Shown here piece after piece: positions 34,093-47,100 of a stretch of 64,000 nucleotides of DNA. Where the stretch lies: positions 43,891,483-43,955,482 of the forward strand of contig NC_088644.1 in NCBI RefSeq assembly GCF_964019385.1, written 5' to 3'. A model generated the notes under the pieces. It was not told the origin of the DNA, did no database searches, and saw nothing but the letters and a program-made list of their open reading frames with translations. The number at the start of each line of letters is the position of its first letter. Position 1 is the stretch's first letter. Position numbers and translations under genes: made by a program. This DNA is from Sycon ciliatum. Its lineage: Eukaryota > Porifera > Calcarea > Leucosolenida > Sycettidae.

Positions 34093-34598
34093 TGACGGTA
34101 CTGTAGCCAATAATATAATAAATACGTGTGTTTATGACAATGGGTAACAGGTGCATAAATGCTCGACTACTTAGGCAAATCACAGAGTAGAGGACAGGCT
34201 CACACAGGGCAGGATGGTGCAGCGGTGGAGTGCCTGAACACACCAAACTTCACACTCCCAATCATGACCACCAACCGGGCTAGAGGAAAAACGCCTTGTC
34301 AGGCCCAAACCCGATCAAAGTCATGTATATTGTATGCCACCTATGCCTACGTGTCACTGCTAACCAGCTAAAGATAAATGGAGGAAGTAAGATTAAAAGA
34401 AAAAAAGATTCGCAATGCACAGCTATTTTTTAAAACCAGCTATTATGATCATAAAATGGTAGTAATAAGAAATTGTGGAAATAAAATTAGAAATGATGGG
34501 CAGCTGGTATAAACCGTCTCAAAGAGCAAAAGAGGCAACTGTTACACTAGCATTGATGCACTCAACTACCGGTACTTGCTTACAATGTACATGTACAA

Positions 34599-34878
<280 letters not shown>

Positions 34879-35082
34879 TAGCAAAGTAAGTGAGACTAGG
34901 ACTGAGCTGAAGGTTCTTTCAAAACATCTCAGTACATGACAGACTGATTGTATCCATGCTCAATAAGCTCGCAGTGCAGGGTTCGTCTCATGGTTTGCCT
35001 CCGCGAGTATGCCAACTTCTCAGTGGGTTATGTCACTATGCTGGCTTATCACAGGATTTTCTCAGTGTGCCGAACGGGCTTG

Positions 35083-36502
35083 TCAGTTAAAGTTAACATA
35101 CGCACCAACTAGTCCACCAGTTACTCCGAAGACGATAAGACAGAATATATTCCAGCAGTGAGGACTACAGCAACCACCAGCACCCTCCGACTGAGCATCG
35201 GCAAAGCAACTTCCTTCCGCGACATTCCCGATTGCCGACTGACATCCAGCGGCACAAGATCCTGCGACAAACAGCAAATAAACACAAGCATTTAGTTTCT
35301 ACTTCGAAGTACTCAGCCGACATTCAAGTACAACCTAGACGGTGGTCAGGAAAGGAGCCCCCGGCCACACATGCATGATGACAGTACAGCATTCCCGCAT
35401 TGAAATGTAGCAGCAGTATGCTGCGTCCACGGCTTCGCTAGTGCTGAATGGTTTGGGAGAGAGGAGAGGGGAGAGAAAGCAGTCAGGTAATGGACACCTA
35501 ACACATGTTCATGTTTGTGGCAATAAAATCATTTTGAGAATCATTGACTCACTCACTAGGACATCTCTCATGGAGACATTAAGGATCACACGTGCATCGT
35601 ACCCTCTATCATACCCTGCATCATGCCCTGTATGAACTCTTGCCCGGCCCTATACTTACTAGCCTACAGGTAATTTCCAAAAATGTCTATTTTCATTTAG
35701 GCTCTAGAACACCCAAAATTCAGAAATAGCAATGACTATCATGCAACAAGAGTACATAACCCCCCCCCCCTCCCTCCCTTGCCCCTCCCCTCCCCCTCCC
35801 CCCCCGGGGGGTTAGATGTATGTACTCTTGATGCATACTGCCATGACTCATACTTGAGTCATAGAGAGTGTCGCCTGTACTGTCGAAAGCCTCTTTCGCG
35901 GGCAAAATAGACACAATGAATGAGTGTCTGTACTAAGTCTGTCGTCTACTGTTTGTAGAGACTGGCTAGCAGCAATAGGGCTTGAAAGTGTTACGTCACA
36001 GCATAGCAACAATTTCAAAAATTCAAAAACTGGATCCACTTGGATCCAGTTTTTGTATGGATCCAAGCACATTTCAAGCCATCTTACTCACAGCAAGGTG
36101 ATGTAGCCAGTGAAACTGACTGATTTGGCTACTGGGGGCGGGGTTAGAACTGGTGGCGAAGTAAAAGTCACCCCTGCATACGACATGAGTGGGTTGCTAT
36201 GCACCCATAATCCATATACTGAGGCAATAGCAAAGTCACACCTTAGTGGATCCAAAATAGAAATCTGATGTCAACTTAGTACTCCCTGAACGTTTTTGAC
36301 GTCATCACTTTCAAGCCCTATACTAACTAATACGTGTAGGGGAAAGGGTCATGCGTAGCCTACTAGGCCTGGCGTTCTTACCTTTCGTAACTCCTCCACA
36401 ACCGAATCCAACACAGCAAAGCAAGATTGGCGCTATGAGACAGTAGCCTGCGAACATGCCGGCCAGCACACCCACAAGGATTATCCACCACGCATTCACC
36501 AT
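35083..36502 (-). CDS. Two-exon small Cys/Gly-rich membrane protein, copy 2 (unknown family)
   Basis: Exon 1 is 36502-36382 and exon 2 is 35261-35083, giving 99 residues with the same splice position and phase as copy 1. It reads NAWWIILVGVLAGMFAGYCL, PILLCCVGFGCGGVTKG, then AIGNVAEGSCFADAQSEGAG, GCCSPHCWNIFC, and a second hydrophobic helix ending in YVNFN. Differences from copy 1 are mostly conservative or at the C-terminus, while the AQSEGAGGCC block is unchanged, which suggests constraint on the protein. A TA-flanked element and a poly-C tract sit in its intron. The start is the first in-frame ATG, although an upstream exon is possible. No known family is recognised. Confidence 0.65.
35976..36320. 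mobile_element. TA-flanked element in the intron of small gene copy 2
   Basis: The ends GGGCTTGAAAGTG and CACTTTCAAGCCC are bordered by TA at 35976-35977 and 36319-36320. The paralogous spot in copy 1 has an empty TA site (GGCGAGTACTAATAC, near 24954-24968). It contains a perfect hairpin AAAAACTGGATCC around 36027-36055. Confidence 0.85.
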
Positions 36503-37523
36503 GATTACCACCCGGACTATGTTCGCCTCTGATTCGGAAGACAGAAGTCGATAACTATCGGCCTGGCGGCGTGAACTGGGCAAAACAAGAACGGTCGTTA
36601 GCTGCGGATCACAATGATTGCTGGAATAAATGCAGCTTCGGAGTATTTATACCCTCCCGGCATACATGTAGATGGGGGCAACGGGTAGATCTATCTGTAC
36701 GGAAACACTTTTGTCTTTCGATCATTACTCGACATCAGCCTTGACTTCCGTTGAGAGTCTTGAGACAGCTAGTACTATAATTATAGTACTACCTACCTAC
36801 ACGGCTACAGCCGGCCCCCACAGGAGTCTCAGATACCATGGATACCGATACTCATTGTACATGTACAATGACATGATTGACAGATCATACTGTGACATAC
36901 ATCATACGCGATGCATGACTTTCGATTGTGTGACATGAAAACGTATTTATTTACTGTCGTTGTAGCGGAAAATGTGGTATCGCGGGCTAGTCCCTGAATC
37001 CCCCAGACCACGCCAGGCTACAAAAACGTACACTTGACTCGTCTACCTGTTGTCATCTACTGCATGCTACGCATAATATTATTTTATTTTTATGTCAATC
37101 GACATGTAGATCTACATTGTACCTACGTGTACCTGTGTAGTACTCATGATGAGTCATGGTACTGGTATGTACATCATGTTGATCGGTTGACATAATTCGA
37201 ACTAGAGGCGGAGGATCGAGGATGCACTGTAACCATGGTAACAATCATGCTGTCAACCGGTCAACATGATTGTCCCCAACAAGAATTACGTAACTTTTAT
37301 AACATGTGACTCGGACAGCAGCAATGACATAACCAAGTCCTTTTCTGCCGTTACTCAGACTAGCATTCACTAGAGTAATGATACATGTACATGTACATGT
37401 AGGGAGGGGTTCAGATCTAGAGCTAGAGCTAGAGCTAGAGCTAGAGCTAGAGGACAGGTGATGGAGGTACAACATTTCAATAGCGCCAGGAAGAGGAGGA
37501 GGCGAAACAAATCAGCCTGTTGA

Positions 37524-37826
37524 TACCGTATATTCTCTATTATAAGCGCCGTGCTTATATTTTTTCAACACCCCTCTGCCCCTTGCTTATATTATTGGAG
37601 ACCGCGCTTATATTGGAGACCGTGCTTATATTTTTTCAACCAATGCATCCATACAGAGCGAGAAGAAATACATGCTAGATATCATGCATGCAGCATTGAT
37701 TTCCACCAAGACCGTGCTAATAATATAGACTGTGCTTATAATGTTTCGAAAGGTGCTCACAGTGTGCTAGTATTAGAGACTGTGCTCGTAATGGAGACCT
37801 GTGCTTATAATAGAGAATATACGGTA
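37524..37826. mobile_element. TA-flanked element, 300 bp
   Basis: Termini CCGTATATTCTCTATTATAA and the exact reverse complement at 37804-37824 are bordered by TA on both sides. The inside repeats GACCGTGCTTATATT-like motifs and has no coding content. Confidence 0.85.
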
Positions 37827-39233
37827 TGCGATACGTAATATCTGTTTCAATTTATTATTATAGGGTACCTCACTTCAAACTCTCCAACTACGGTCTCTTC
37901 GCTGCATATGTTCACTTCACTTCCAAAAAAAACAAATAATATTAGATATAAATTGAATGCACCAAATTTTCGGGCATGAAACCACCCTTTTTCAGGGTGA
38001 AAAAGAAAACCATTCAACTAAAGCCAACAAAAACTGAAACGAGTATATATGCTGTGTGGTGCGGTAGTGCTGGAAATCTTTGTATGTGTGAAGGGTAGCA
38101 GCAATGGTGAAGTGTGTTGGTAAAAAGGGAAGGAGCGAAAGAGACCAGTGGAGAGCTGTGTCTGTAAGTGTGAATATGTGTTAGTGCGATGTGAAGGGAA
38201 AGCACGAGAAGTGTGGTTACCAGCAGCAATGGTGAAGTGTGTTGGTAGAAAGTGAAGGAAGAAGTGAAGGAAGGTGTGTGAATGGCTGCAATGGAGTCTG
38301 CGAGTGCTTAGAAAAATTTATTATTAGTTTAATCAAACTGATTTTTGTACATGTACATTGATTCGCTTGATCGGATTCAGTGAACAGCATTGAAACTGAG
38401 TCTGCGCTAACAACCAGCTTCATTATCGAAATGGAAACTGTTGCGATCATTGCACGCTAAACTAATCCTCGGATCCTCCTGTGTGTTCGTGAACCCGGTA
38501 CTCGGCAGTAGTAGTGGGGGTTCCCCCGGGGCTTGCACTGAATTATTACAACAGGTGCTCGAAGCCCTGAATGGTGAAATGGAAACCATTAGTCATTACG
38601 AGCCAAGTAACGTAGCGAATCGTCGGATATGCGCATACATAATTATGCTGCATGACAGACACATAACGTCATTGTAGTAAATCTACATGTACATGTACAT
38701 GTACTACAGCTGTACAATCTTTAGTAGGACGGTCACCAGACTCACCAGACTCACCACCTTACGTGACCTAGCTATTACTTCTAAGTCATTGCGTAATCTC
38801 GGACTCTAGAGGAGGGCTGGTTCTCTTCCACCACAGTACTAGGAGATGAACGTATGCATGTATGCCAACAGCAAGGTATACCGGTATGTACAGGTGCTGG
38901 CTGCACACATATTGGCACTGACTGGTTGTCTAGTGGTACATCACGGGTACATGAATGAATGAATCATTGCAGCATGGCTCCCCCCCCCCCCCCCCCCCCC
39001 TGTCAACAGGGATTCCTACATGCATGTAAAATTTGGTGATATCACCACAACAACGAGGGGCATGATGGTTTCCAAAATCGCTTTTCACGTCATATTCATT
39101 CATTGTGGCTGAAGGTTATCCATGCAAAACCAAAGGATAATACATTCTATATCGACTGTGTAAAAAGCATAAAAGGTTTTTCTCATGACGTGGAATCCAA
39201 ATATCCCTTGATATCAAACTGACGACAGAACAC
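37827..39233. other. Intergenic DNA downstream of GH2 copy B
   Basis: No gene seen. A direct repeat (GCAATGGTGAAGTGTGTTGGT at 38101 and 38225) and a poly-C run (about 38982-39000) are present. Confidence 0.55.
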
Positions 39234-42200
39234 TCACATATAGAGCGAGACGTCTTCCACACGAATGGAAGACTGCAGCAAAGACATATCAACCGTGTCA
39301 CTGAATGGCAGGAACTGAACTGTTTTGCCGGCGGGAAGGAGAAGAAGAGCATTGTCACTGAAGCGACCAGCAGCCAATGTAGTTACAGTTACATACATAG
39401 CTACATGATCTGTTGTAAGATGAATATCAACACTGCCTCCAGGATTCTTGGAACCTACCGACACCTTCACGTTAGCTTGGAGTAACTTCATCTTGTACGG
39501 CTCAGTCAGTGGAATAACATTGTCACACACTACTTCCTTGTCAGCATTCATAATGGTGGCTGTGATGACTTGATCAGCAGGATTGATCTTGGAGAAGTCC
39601 ACTTGAATCCACTCGGTGACACCAGGTCCAGTAGCCAGACTCAATGTTTTACTTTCAAGCGTTGTCACTTGTGCATTTGCGAATGCAACGGCTGAAATGA
39701 CCAAGGTGCCGCTGAACGCTTTAGCAATGTCATTCTTGACATAACACAGGCCATCACCGCCACAAGCAACTGTTACATCCGTGAAGATAGACTGGCGATA
39801 GAAGTAATGCAGAGGTTTCCATCTTCCACCGATGACTTGTCCTGGTCTTGGTGTACCATACTCTATGCTACCCCAACCACCAGTAGGCCAAATCTCATTG
39901 TACTGCCACACAACTATGCCAAACTGGTTGGTAGAGCGGCGTGTTTCAATGTTACTCTTGATTACCAGTGCCTGTCCAAGGATGCAATGGTAGAGCTGCT
40001 GCTTGAAGATGGCCTCGCCGACACTATCCAGTTTGTCGTTCTCTCCGAAATACACTTGTATGATATTGTCACATGCGTAGTTCCTCTCCGCCATTGGGTT
40101 GTTGCCAGAGCAACTATGGCCAGTGCAGTTATCCGGGGGCAGTCCGGCATGCACACCCCAGTGACTGGGATGGAGGGTAGGCGACATCGACTCAAACGAA
40201 CTGAATACCGAGCAGCCAAACTCCGATGCAAAGACATTTTGTAGAGTAACACCGGTGTCTATTTGGCTCACCTTGATGGGGATGTTGGAGGGGAAGAGAA
40301 CCAGCTTGCTGTCGCCATTGACGGAAGGAAACCCACCGCCATGTTGATACGGACCGTGAGTTTCAATAGACCTTGCATCGTTAGGTGTAGTGAGAACGTC
40401 ACCAGTGGGTGTAGCGTCCAGTGCATGAACTCCAGTTGTCCAGCCGATAGCCGGACACGATGGCCAGATTGGTCGTGATTTGTCTTCTTGCATGACAACC
40501 GTCATGACAAACGTAGCGTAGATACCGGTGGCTGTTCCCATCTTGACGCGACATTCATTGCAGCCGTCCCAGACAACGATGCAGGGGTGGTGAGACAGGC
40601 GGCGGATCTGGTGACGAAGCTCGGCATCCTGGATAGAGTCATTTCTAGGCGAGTGCCCTTGCTGTGCATACTGCATATCATGATAGACCATGATACCAAG
40701 GCGATCACACTCATCGTACCAGATGTCAGGTAGGAATATACCACCACCCCACACACGTAACATGTTCATACGACCATCAACGGCACTCTGGACCAGACGG
40801 GAGAACGCCACTGGATTCATACGCCCCTCCAGCTCCTCCATCGGAATCATGTTGGCACCGCGGTTAAAGACGGCTGCACCGTTCACCCTGAAGAACATTC
40901 CTTGCTGACCGGTGGTTTGTGATGTGGACGCATTCTTCACGTAACCTGCGTCTGTGTCATTTCCAGTAACCAGGGCAACGTAACGGAATCCAATTTGTCG
41001 TGTCGATTTGACGGCGATTGTACCGGCACCGCTTGGTTCATAGTATGCTGTGATAGTGTAGAGGCTCTGGTTTCCCAGTCCCGCCGGCCACCATAACGAG
41101 ATGTTCTTTGCAGAGGCTCGGAGTGTGAGTGTACGCTTCACACTAGTACCGGCGTACAGGAACACCTGCAGCTCCGCAAACGCACCCCATTCAGTGTAGA
41201 TATTGAGCACACCACCACTGTCCTGGGGAACGTGGAATACAACCGTCACGTTCACAATGAAGTCACCGTGTTTATGTGCAGCCAATGGCTCTGTCGGGTA
41301 AGGTCCCGTGTAGAAGATCTCAGGGACAATGTGTTCAATGGCCACGCTCCCAAAGTCGATTGACAGCAGATACACGCTCTTCCAAATACCGCGTGTGAAT
41401 GTTCTTGCACCCGTGGACGCCTCAGCAGTGGTGGAGTATGGCGCCCAGTCCCAGCCACCTGTACAGGCCATGAAGCGACCCGCTGTGTCAATGGTTGAGT
41501 CGAACGACACAACAAGACTGTTATTGCCCTGAAAGACTTGCAGTTGTTTGTTGTACACGGCCTGTCCCAATGAGAACTTGTATCTCAAAAACTGGTCCAC
41601 AGCAGTGCCCAGCGGATACCCGTTGAGATAGATGTGTGCGCCCATCTTGATCCCATCAAACACTAGAAGAATGTCAGTCCCCCATTTGGCAAACGTCTGT
41701 ATGTTCTGCACATCAAAATCGCTGAATGTGATGGTCTTGGTGTAGTTCCACGCCCCGAAACCCCACAGGGTGGCGTTCTTGAAGTTGAGTTCGTACAGCG
41801 GATCACCCACTTTTCCAGCCATCTCCAAGTCAGTGGTCAAATCTCCAGGAACCGTGGCATTAGGTAGGGTGATAGTGTTGCCTGCTAGCCAATGCGGGGT
41901 ACATGCCACATGGCCTGACTGACTGGACGGAGAAAGTAAGTCCTGTGCTGTTTTGAAATAGCATTTGGACGAGTGGAACACACCGGATGCACAGCCAGCC
42001 ATTTCTGAACAGAGACTGCAACATTCCTCTTTGCTTGTCGCAGCTTGACTACTAGTACTCCCGCTGGAGAGAGCATGGTTGTAGTCGATATTCTCTTCGA
42101 AGTTGCAACCATTGAAATCACCTCGTGTCTGCCCGATTGCGGTCCACGTTCCGTCCAAATAACTAGCATAGTCACCTGCTAATGGTATATCTCTCAGATC

Positions 42201-42269
42201 CGCAGCGTTAGCACAAACCAACACTGCGAGCAGAAGAAGCAAACGCTGTCCTGAGCGGCGCTCATACAT
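39234..42269 (-). CDS. GH2 beta-mannosidase-type enzyme with PAN-like insert, copy B
   Basis: An intronless frame of 1011 residues. The signal peptide is MYERRSGQRLLLLLAVLVCA. The PAN/apple-like module reads EECCSLCSEMAGC then CYFKTAQDLL, inserted between LDGTWTAIGQ and ATVPGDLTTDLE. The family 2 acid/base motif VVWDGCNE, nucleophile motif FASEFGCSVF and WQYNEIWPTGGWGSIEYG are all intact, so the enzyme looks functional. Against copy A the N-terminal 430 residues have clearly diverged, but from GFRYVALVTGND to the stop the two differ at only scattered positions, for example RNDSIQ against SNNPVQ. It lies head to tail with copy C, 1.9 kb away, and opposite to copy A. Role as inferred for copy A; substrate unproven. 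Confidence 0.93.
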   Translation of the reverse strand: MYERRSGQRLLLLLAVLVCANAADLRDIPLAGDYASYLDGTWTAIGQTRGDFNGCNFEENIDYNHALSSGSTSSQAATSKEECCSLCSEMAGCASGVFHSSKCYFKTAQDLLSPSSQSGHVACTPHWLAGNTITLPNATVPGDLTTDLEMAGKVGDPLYELNFKNATLWGFGAWNYTKTITFSDFDVQNIQTFAKWGTDILLVFDGIKMGAHIYLNGYPLGTAVDQFLRYKFSLGQAVYNKQLQVFQGNNSLVVSFDSTIDTAGRFMACTGGWDWAPYSTTAEASTGARTFTRGIWKSVYLLSIDFGSVAIEHIVPEIFYTGPYPTEPLAAHKHGDFIVNVTVVFHVPQDSGGVLNIYTEWGAFAELQVFLYAGTSVKRTLTLRASAKNISLWWPAGLGNQSLYTITAYYEPSGAGTIAVKSTRQIGFRYVALVTGNDTDAGYVKNASTSQTTGQQGMFFRVNGAAVFNRGANMIPMEELEGRMNPVAFSRLVQSAVDGRMNMLRVWGGGIFLPDIWYDECDRLGIMVYHDMQYAQQGHSPRNDSIQDAELRHQIRRLSHHPCIVVWDGCNECRVKMGTATGIYATFVMTVVMQEDKSRPIWPSCPAIGWTTGVHALDATPTGDVLTTPNDARSIETHGPYQHGGGFPSVNGDSKLVLFPSNIPIKVSQIDTGVTLQNVFASEFGCSVFSSFESMSPTLHPSHWGVHAGLPPDNCTGHSCSGNNPMAERNYACDNIIQVYFGENDKLDSVGEAIFKQQLYHCILGQALVIKSNIETRRSTNQFGIVVWQYNEIWPTGGWGSIEYGTPRPGQVIGGRWKPLHYFYRQSIFTDVTVACGGDGLCYVKNDIAKAFSGTLVISAVAFANAQVTTLESKTLSLATGPGVTEWIQVDFSKINPADQVITATIMNADKEVVCDNVIPLTEPYKMKLLQANVKVSVGSKNPGGSVDIHLTTDHVAMYVTVTTLAAGRFSDNALLLLPAGKTVQFLPFSDTVDMSLLQSSIRVEDVSLYM

Positions 42270-42730
42270 CTTTCAAATTTTCAACCGCTGGAAACGACAT
42301 TCAGCCACCCTCACCAACTGCCGTCAGCAAACGACAACAAATACCTCAGAAGTACACCAAGCAGTGTCAGTAGTGAAATGTACCTCCTACTCAAAGTACG
42401 TTTTGCGCAGCTTATTCATTTGTCAAAATGGGATCACGCCTCCCCGCGGATCCGACTGACAGTGACACTGGCAAGAGTCACAAGACCCTTTTTTTGTGTT
42501 TCAAACCCTCCGCATCATAGCGCTGTCAATTTCCATGATTGTTTTGCCGGCACATAATAATAATTACCATGTTCAAACAGGTCTAAAGTTATTTTACACC
42601 AACCAGCATCACACCACAACTGTGCTCTTCCGCCACAGAACACCATCATCGAAAACCACACTTCTGTTGGTACTCAGTTCCTTCATACAGCTGTGTCGAT
42701 CATCAAGATCGCGTCCGTGAAGGTTGATAT

Positions 42731-43125
42731 TAGGGAGGTTTAGTCCCACGTAATCCGTGGGTACTTTACGTGGGTGTACCACGTGATACTCAGTGACCCA
42801 CGTACAGACGTTTTCTGATTCACGACATACCGTGTATGGAGGCTCACCCACGTTCCGCCAGAACGTGGGTGAAAATCAGAATGGAGCGCATTGTGCGAGC
42901 TGTGAGGGTGCTCAGCTGAAGAAGTTTCCGAAGCACGAAATCAAAATATTGGATGAGCTTCTTAGGCCGGAGTAGCTTCGTCTTTGACCAGGTTTTGGCC
43001 TTTAGCTTCATGCTTTTGTTTGTTCCGTGTGACTAAACACAACATTGCAACGTGGGTGCCCTTCATCCACTTTACGTGGATCACCCACGTACGCGTTTCC
43101 GTTACGTGGGAACTAAACCTCCCTA
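42731..43125. mobile_element. TA-flanked element, about 395 bp
   Basis: The ends GGGAGGTTTAGTCCCACGTA and TACGTGGGAACTAAACCTCCC form inverted repeats of about 21 bp, bordered by TA at 42731-42732 and 43124-43125. The subterminal sequence is rich in CACGTGGGT-like motifs. No transposase is seen. Confidence 0.85.
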
Positions 43126-43434
43126 GTATCATTATTATTATTATTATGACGGATAACCCAAAGGCAATGGTACCTAAATCAGGGGGTGGCTCCGGACCAA
43201 ACACAGAGCAAGGAGCTCAGCCAGCAGAAAACGTCAGAAAACAAATAAACAAAAACAGGAAGCCTGGGATGTCAGCCGCATCAACCTTCAATGACGAGAT
43301 CTCAGTGATTATATGCTGTGGTAATTACTTGTCGAGGTCGGCAGGAGAGCACACTGGTGGTGTGGTTGTTACATAATTGTTCAAGACAAAGGTCTGCTGC
43401 ATCCCCTCATTGCCGGAATAGGTCTAAAGTTACC

Positions 43435-43700
43435 GACTCATGCACCATGTGAAGTATAATTATATTGACTCGTGCACCATGTGAAGTATAATTATATTGA
43501 CTCGTGCACCATGTGAAGTATAATTATATTGACTCGTGCACCATGTGAAGTATAATTATATTGACTCGTGCACCATGTGAAGTTTAATTATATTGACTCA
43601 TGCACCATGTGAAGTATAATTATATTGACTCGTGCACCATGTGAAGTATAATTATATTGACTCGTGCACCATGTGAAGTATAATTATATTGACTCGTGCA
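43435..43700. repeat. 32-bp minisatellite, eight units
   Basis: Eight near-identical units containing GACTCGTGCACCATGTGAAG and TATAATTATATT, plus a partial ninth. Only one or two positions vary. Confidence 0.95.
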
Positions 43701-44184
43701 TGTGTCACAGGAGGTATTTTGACTTAGTCACTAGCACTATGCAGTTTACCAACAAGCTAGACTGAAACACATGGCACATTCAGTCATTGAGACGTACACA
43801 AACATCCATGCTATGCGCTACACGACAGCCAGGATACACACCGTAATGTTCTCCAGCTCTCAAGGAAAGCTGCCATGCACACCTGATAAAGCCGCCCTAT
43901 TCCTCTTCATGAACTGTTGACGGAGACACCGTTGATCTAGGCCAAGGCCTGTGGAGAATCCATGAATATAAATGTAAATACAATACAATACAAGAGTGTC
44001 GCAACACAATCTGCATGGTCAGAAACGCATAAATTGATAAAAAGATGAATGAAGGACACAGATCAAATGTGAAGACTCGAATAGATCCGATGATGCACCT
44101 GATGTGAATTTATCTATTGTTCTAACTGCAACTGATATCCAAACTGAAGCGAGAGACAGAGCAATGTCAATCACGTACACGTAT

Positions 44185-47100
44185 TCACATATAAAGCGAG
44201 ATGTCTTCCACCCGAATGGAAGACTGAAGCAAAGACATATCAACCGTGTCACTGAATGGCAGGAACTGAACTGTTTTGCCGGCGGGAAGGAGAAGAAGAG
44301 CATTGTGACTGAAGCGACCAGCAGCCAATGTAGTTACAGTTACATACATAGCTACATGATCTGTTGTAAGATGAATATCAACACTGCCTCCAGGATTCTT
44401 GGAACCTACCGACACCTTCACGATAGCTTGGAGTAACTTCATCTTGTACGGCTCAGTCAGTGGAATAACATTATTACACACTACTTCCTTGTCAGCATTG
44501 GTAATGGTGGCTGTGATGACTTGATCAGCAGGGTTGATCTTGGAGAAGTCCACTTGAATCCACTCGGTGACACCAGGTCCAGTAGCCAGACTCAATGTTT
44601 TACTTTCAAGCGTTGTCACTTGTGCGTTTGCGAATGCAACGGCTGAAATGACCAAGGTGCCGCTGAACGCTTTAGCAATGTCATTCTTGACATAACACAG
44701 GCCATCACCACCACAAGCAACTGTTACATCCGTGAAGATAGACTGGCGATAGAAGTAATGCAGAGGTTTCCATCTTCCACCGATGACTTGTCCTGGTCTT
44801 GGTGTACCATACTCTATGCTACCCCAACCACCAGTAGGCCAAATCTCATTGTACTGCCACACGACTATGCCAAACTGGTTGGTGGAGCGGCGCATCTCGA
44901 TAGTTGTCTTCATGTTCAATGCCTGCCCAATCATGCACTGATAGAGTTGCTTCTTGAAAGCGATCTCGCCGACGTCGTTGAACGTGTCATTTGAGTTGAA
45001 GTATGGGTAGATAACAGAGTCACAGGGGTGGTTGCGTTCGCTCATTGGGTTCTTGCCTACACACACTGTGCGGGTACAGTTCTCCGGTGACATTCCACCA
45101 TGGATTCCCCAGTGCTTTGGGGACAGATTAGAAGACATCGACTCAAACGAGCTGAACACCGAACAGCCAAACTCCGACGCAAAGATGTTCGGCTGATCCA
45201 CTCCCGTGATGGCTTTGCGGAACGTAGCCGGAATCCCGGAAGGAATTATCTGCATCTTGGCACCGCTGTTAGTAGTGATGAAGCCACTGCCAATCAGGTA
45301 TGGTCCATGTGTTTCGATGGTACGGTGTGACGATGGGGTGATGAGAGCTGCTCCTGTCGGCGATGAGTCAAGAGCATGAACTCCCGACTGCCAACCTGCG
45401 GCCGGGCATGATGGCCAGACTGGACGAGATTTGTCCTCTTCTGCCACCACTCTCAGTACAAACGTGACATAGATAGCCGTGGGTGCCCTCATGTTCACGC
45501 GACATTCATTACATCCATCCCACACGATGATGCTGGGGTGAAAGGCCAGGCGCCGGATCTGATAGCGCAACTCGTTCTCGTTGGTGCTGTCTTCGACGGG
45601 GGAATGTCCTTGCTGGGCATACATCATATCATGATAGACCATGATACCAAGGCGATCACACTCATCGTACCAGATGTCGGGTAGGAATATACCACCACCC
45701 CACACACGTAACATGTTCATACGACCATCAACGGCACTCTGGACCAGACGGGAGAACGCCACTGGATTCATACGCCCCTCCAGCTCCTCCATTGGAATCA
45801 TGTTGGCGCCGCGGTTAAAGACGGCTGCACCGTTCACCCTGAAGAACATTCCTTGCTGACCGGTGGTTTGTGACGTGGACGCATTCTTCACGTAACCTGG
45901 GTCTGTGTCATTTCCTGTTACCAGGGCAACATAGCGGAATCCGATGCTTCTTCCGTCGGTGACAGCTTCATTTGAACCTTTCGGTGTGAAGGATACATTG
46001 AGAAGATACAGTGTCTGATTGCCTAAACCGGCAGGCCACCACAGGGAAATGTCTTTAGCTGATGCCGTAAGGGTCACAGTTTGACGAACGTCACTGCCCG
46101 CTGGCAACGAGACATTAACCGTGACCGATGTCTGCATGCCCCACTGTCCACGTACCTGCAGTGTACCATCACTAGCCCGTGGTACATTGAAGAGCACGGT
46201 CACATCCACTTTGAAGTCGGCGTGCTCATGAGCCACCAACGGCTCGGTCGGGTATGCACCGGTGTAGAATATCTGCGGTACAATGTGTTCAATGGCCACG
46301 CTCCCTGCGGCCACCGTCACCAGGTACACACTCCTCCATATTCCACGTGAGAATGTGTGGTATCCCGGTCCAGATGACATGCTATACGGTGCCCAGTCCC
46401 AGCCGCCCGTACATGCCATGAACCGGCCATTGGTATTTATATCCGAGTCAAGAGACACAAGCAATGCATTGCTGTCGCCTGCACTGACACTCAATCCTGT
46501 GTCTCGCATTGCCTGGCCTAACGAGTAGTTGTAGCGCAGAAACTGATCGGTGGTGATTCCCAGTAGCTGTCCATTCAAATAGATCCTCGCTCCCATCTTG
46601 ATACCGTCAAACTGCAGAATCACATCACTACCAGCACTGGTGTAGCCAGCGATGTTCTTTACATCCTCTTCAGTGAAGTTGATTCTCTTCGTGTAGTTCC
46701 ATACGCCGTACGCCCACAGCGAATCATTCTTGAAATTCATCTCGTACCACGGATCGCCGATCAACCCGCCATTCTCCAAATCCGTGATCAGATCACCAGG
46801 TACAGCACAGTTGGGTACTGTGAGAATTTCTCCAGATTCATTGCGTGTCCGCTTGCACGCAACTGCACCGGCAAACTGGCCAGGCTTGTCTATATCGGCG
46901 GGACTCTTGAACCAGCAGCGGTTCTGAGAGAAAACGCCCGCAGCACACACCGGTGTCCGCTCAGCACACAGTCTACAGCATTCGGACTGGTTGCTGGCGT
47001 AGGCACTACCCTCCTGCTGTTCGCCGTGATTGTAATCAATACCTTCCTGGTAGTCACAGACCCGAGACCAGGGTCCTGGCGTCTCGTGAGTTGCAATCCA

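Larger units (their letters stand above)
42270..44184. other. Spacer between GH2 copies B and C
   Basis: It contains a TA-flanked element (42731-43125) and a 32-bp minisatellite (43435-43700). Otherwise no gene is seen. It should include the promoter of copy B and the 3' end of copy C. Confidence 0.6.

Noticed and set aside
39807-40733. Frames of 70-150 codons opposite the GH2 genes
   Set aside because: Antisense shadows of conserved GH2 coding sequence. The same frames recur in all three copies because the genes do.
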